NCBI GenBank assembly: GCA_020627605.1
Contig: JAHDGO010000083.1
Location: forward strand, 1-7,852
From: Yoonia sp.
GTDB lineage: Bacteria; Pseudomonadota; Alphaproteobacteria; Rhodobacterales; Rhodobacteraceae
Length of the DNA: 7,852 bases
Direction of reading: 5' to 3'
Position 1 is the first letter of the stretch, and the number at the start of each line of letters is the position of its first letter. Position numbers and translations under genes: made by a program. This document shows, one piece after another, positions 6,400 through 7,852 of this stretch. The notes under the pieces are model-generated. The model was not told the origin of the DNA. It searched no databases and was given only the letters and a program-made list of their open reading frames with translations.

Positions 6400-7852
6400 T
6401 GGCGACGGGTGGTGACAGACTGAACGCCGGGGCAGGGGGTATCCTGTCCTATTTCACGCGGCACCGGACGGCGGCAAACCTGCTGTTGGTGCTGATGCTG
6501 ACGGCAGGGCTGTTTGCCTTTCCCAACATGCGGGCGCAGTTCTTTCCCGATGTCGTCGTCGATGATCTGACCGTGTCGGTCGGCTGGGACGGCGCGGGGG
6601 CAGAGGATGTCGATGCCGCCATCGTGCAGGTGTTGGAGCCTGTCCTGCTGGGGGTTGAAGGCGTGACGGCGTCGTCCGCCACTTCGCGCGAAGGCAGCGC
6701 CTCGATCCGGCTGGAGTTTGAACCGGGCTATGACATCGACCGGGCTGCCGAAGATGTGCAACTGGCCGTCGACAGCACCACGAATCTGCCAGCGGATGCC
6801 GAAGACGCAAATGTGCGGCGCGGCGGCTGGTCAGACCGGGTGACCGATGTTGTGATCACCGGCCCTGTCAGCGTTGATCAACTTGGCCGCTTTGCCGATG
6901 AACTGGCGACCCGGCTGTTCGCTGAAGGCGTCACGCAGGTGATCGTGCAAGGCGTTGCCGCCCCATCAACCATCGTCGAGGTGCCGTCGCTCGCACTGAT
7001 CCAGTATGATATCGGCCTGTCTGACATCGCCGCCCGCATCGCTGAAGAGTCAGAGGCCGATCCGGCTGGTGATGTGTCGGGCAACGCGCGGGTGCGCACT
7101 GGTGTTGCCAAACGCAGTGCCGAGGATATCGGCGCCATCATCCTGCGGTCCAACCCTGACGGGTCCAAGCTGACGATTGCCGATGTGGCCGAGGTGCGTG
7201 TCGAAGGCACTGACCGCGAACGCGCCTATTTCGTCGGTGACGATCCGGCGATCAAGCTGCGGGTCAACCGCAGCGCCCAGGGTGACGCCATCGGCATGCA
7301 GGCCACCGTCGAAGAGGTCGCCGAAGAGCTGAAAGCCTCGCTGCCCAACGGGGTCTCGATAGAGCTGACAAATGGCCGCGCAGAACTGATCACGGGCCGT
7401 CTGAATATCCTGCTGGAAAACGGTGCGACGGGGCTGTTTCTGGTGGTTGCACTGCTATTTTTGTTCCTGAACGCGCGCACGGCCTTCTGGGTCGCGTTTG
7501 GTATTCCGGTGGCGATGCTCGCAGCAGTGGCGCTGATGTATGCAGTCGGGATCACGATCAACATGATCTCGCTCTTTGCCTTGATCATTACGCTGGGCAT
7601 TGTCGTGGATGACGCCATTGTGGTGGGCGAACACGCCGATTTTCGCGTCAGGCAATTGGGTGAAGACCCGACGACCGCCGCCGAAAACGCCGCCAAACGC
7701 ATGTTTAGCCCGGTGTTTTCCGCCACGCTGACGACAATCATTGCGTTTTTCGGGCTTGTGGTCATCGGCGGGCGCTTTGGTGATCTGATCTCTGACATTC
7801 CGTTCACGGTGATCGTCGTGCTGGCAGCCAGCCTGATCGAATGTTTCCTGAT
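6399..7852 (+). CDS. RND efflux permease, HAE family, truncated by window end
   Basis: This frame is open from the ATG at 6399 (TGATG overlap with the adaptor stop) to the right edge: 484 codons with no stop, roughly the first half of a typical RND pump of a little over 1000 residues. RND permeases export drugs, detergents or metabolites using the proton gradient. Visible parts are TM1 (about 26-43) followed by the conserved RAQFFPD (45-51), a periplasmic porter region (about 51-335), then TM2 (342-358), TM3 (365-385), TM4 (387-411), a cytoplasmic-side loop, TM5 (437-458) and TM6 starting at about 466. TM4 carries GIVVDDAIVVGEH (400-412), with the adjacent aspartates D404-D405 used for proton relay in AcrB-type pumps. 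The His at 412 replaces the Asn commonly found after the Glu. No outer-membrane channel gene is seen. The class is certain, the substrate unknown. Confidence 0.94.
   Translation, partial: MATGGDRLNAGAGGILSYFTRHRTAANLLLVLMLTAGLFAFPNMRAQFFPDVVVDDLTVSVGWDGAGAEDVDAAIVQVLEPVLLGVEGVTASSATSREGSASIRLEFEPGYDIDRAAEDVQLAVDSTTNLPADAEDANVRRGGWSDRVTDVVITGPVSVDQLGRFADELATRLFAEGVTQVIVQGVAAPSTIVEVPSLALIQYDIGLSDIAARIAEESEADPAGDVSGNARVRTGVAKRSAEDIGAIILRSNPDGSKLTIADVAEVRVEGTDRERAYFVGDDPAIKLRVNRSAQGDAIGMQATVEEVAEELKASLPNGVSIELTNGRAELITGRLNILLENGATGLFLVVALLFLFLNARTAFWVAFGIPVAMLAAVALMYAVGITINMISLFALIITLGIVVDDAIVVGEHADFRVRQLGEDPTTAAENAAKRMFSPVFSATLTTIIAFFGLVVIGGRFGDLISDIPFTVIVVLAASLIECFL

Noticed and set aside
7226..7807. 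A 193-codon minus-strand open frame opposite the RND permease.
   Set aside because: Its Ser/Ala/Thr-rich composition is typical of the reverse of membrane-protein codons, and the plus strand has an uninterrupted permease frame with recognisable transmembrane motifs.

Overview
The window reads as ordinary, densely packed chromosome from an alphaproteobacterium, most likely a marine Rhodobacteraceae (Roseobacter-group) member. This assignment rests on the GC-rich codon use, the protein sequences as I recognise them, and the gene order pyrB - small membrane protein - pyrC-like - plsY. It is inference from recalled family patterns, not a database match. I see no mobile elements, tRNA or rRNA genes, CRISPR arrays or long repeats.

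Left half (16-3445, minus strand): a tightly coupled four-gene operon transcribed right to left. It holds pyrB (aspartate carbamoyltransferase), an unrecognised 185-residue protein with one C-terminal membrane helix, a dihydroorotase-like gene, and plsY (glycerol-3-phosphate acyltransferase). The junctions are a 4-base GTGA overlap, a direct stop-start TGAATG abutment and a 1-base TAATG overlap, so translation is probably coupled throughout. A good sigma70-like promoter (TTGAAG, 17 bases, TATAAG) lies just upstream of pyrB. The dihydroorotase-like protein has lost most of its metal ligands and its catalytic aspartate. It is probably a non-catalytic partner of PyrB, like PyrC' of Pseudomonas, so the operon would supply only the carbamoyltransferase step, and a genuine dihydroorotase must be encoded elsewhere.

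Middle (3446-4874): a 104-base divergent intergenic region, then on the plus strand a family-4-like uracil-DNA glycosylase that lacks three of the four iron-sulfur cysteines. It overlaps by four bases (ATGA) a MoaB/Mog-type molybdopterin gene.

Right half (4945-7852, plus strand): a 70-base gap, then a two-gene RND efflux operon. A membrane-fusion (periplasmic adaptor) protein with an unusual helical C-terminal extension overlaps by one base the start of an HAE-type RND permease, which runs off the right edge after 484 codons.

The points most worth a second look are the catalytically dead dihydroorotase with its unknown membrane-anchored neighbour, the cysteine-poor uracil-DNA glycosylase, and a possible leaderless seven-codon ORF overlapping the pyrB start.
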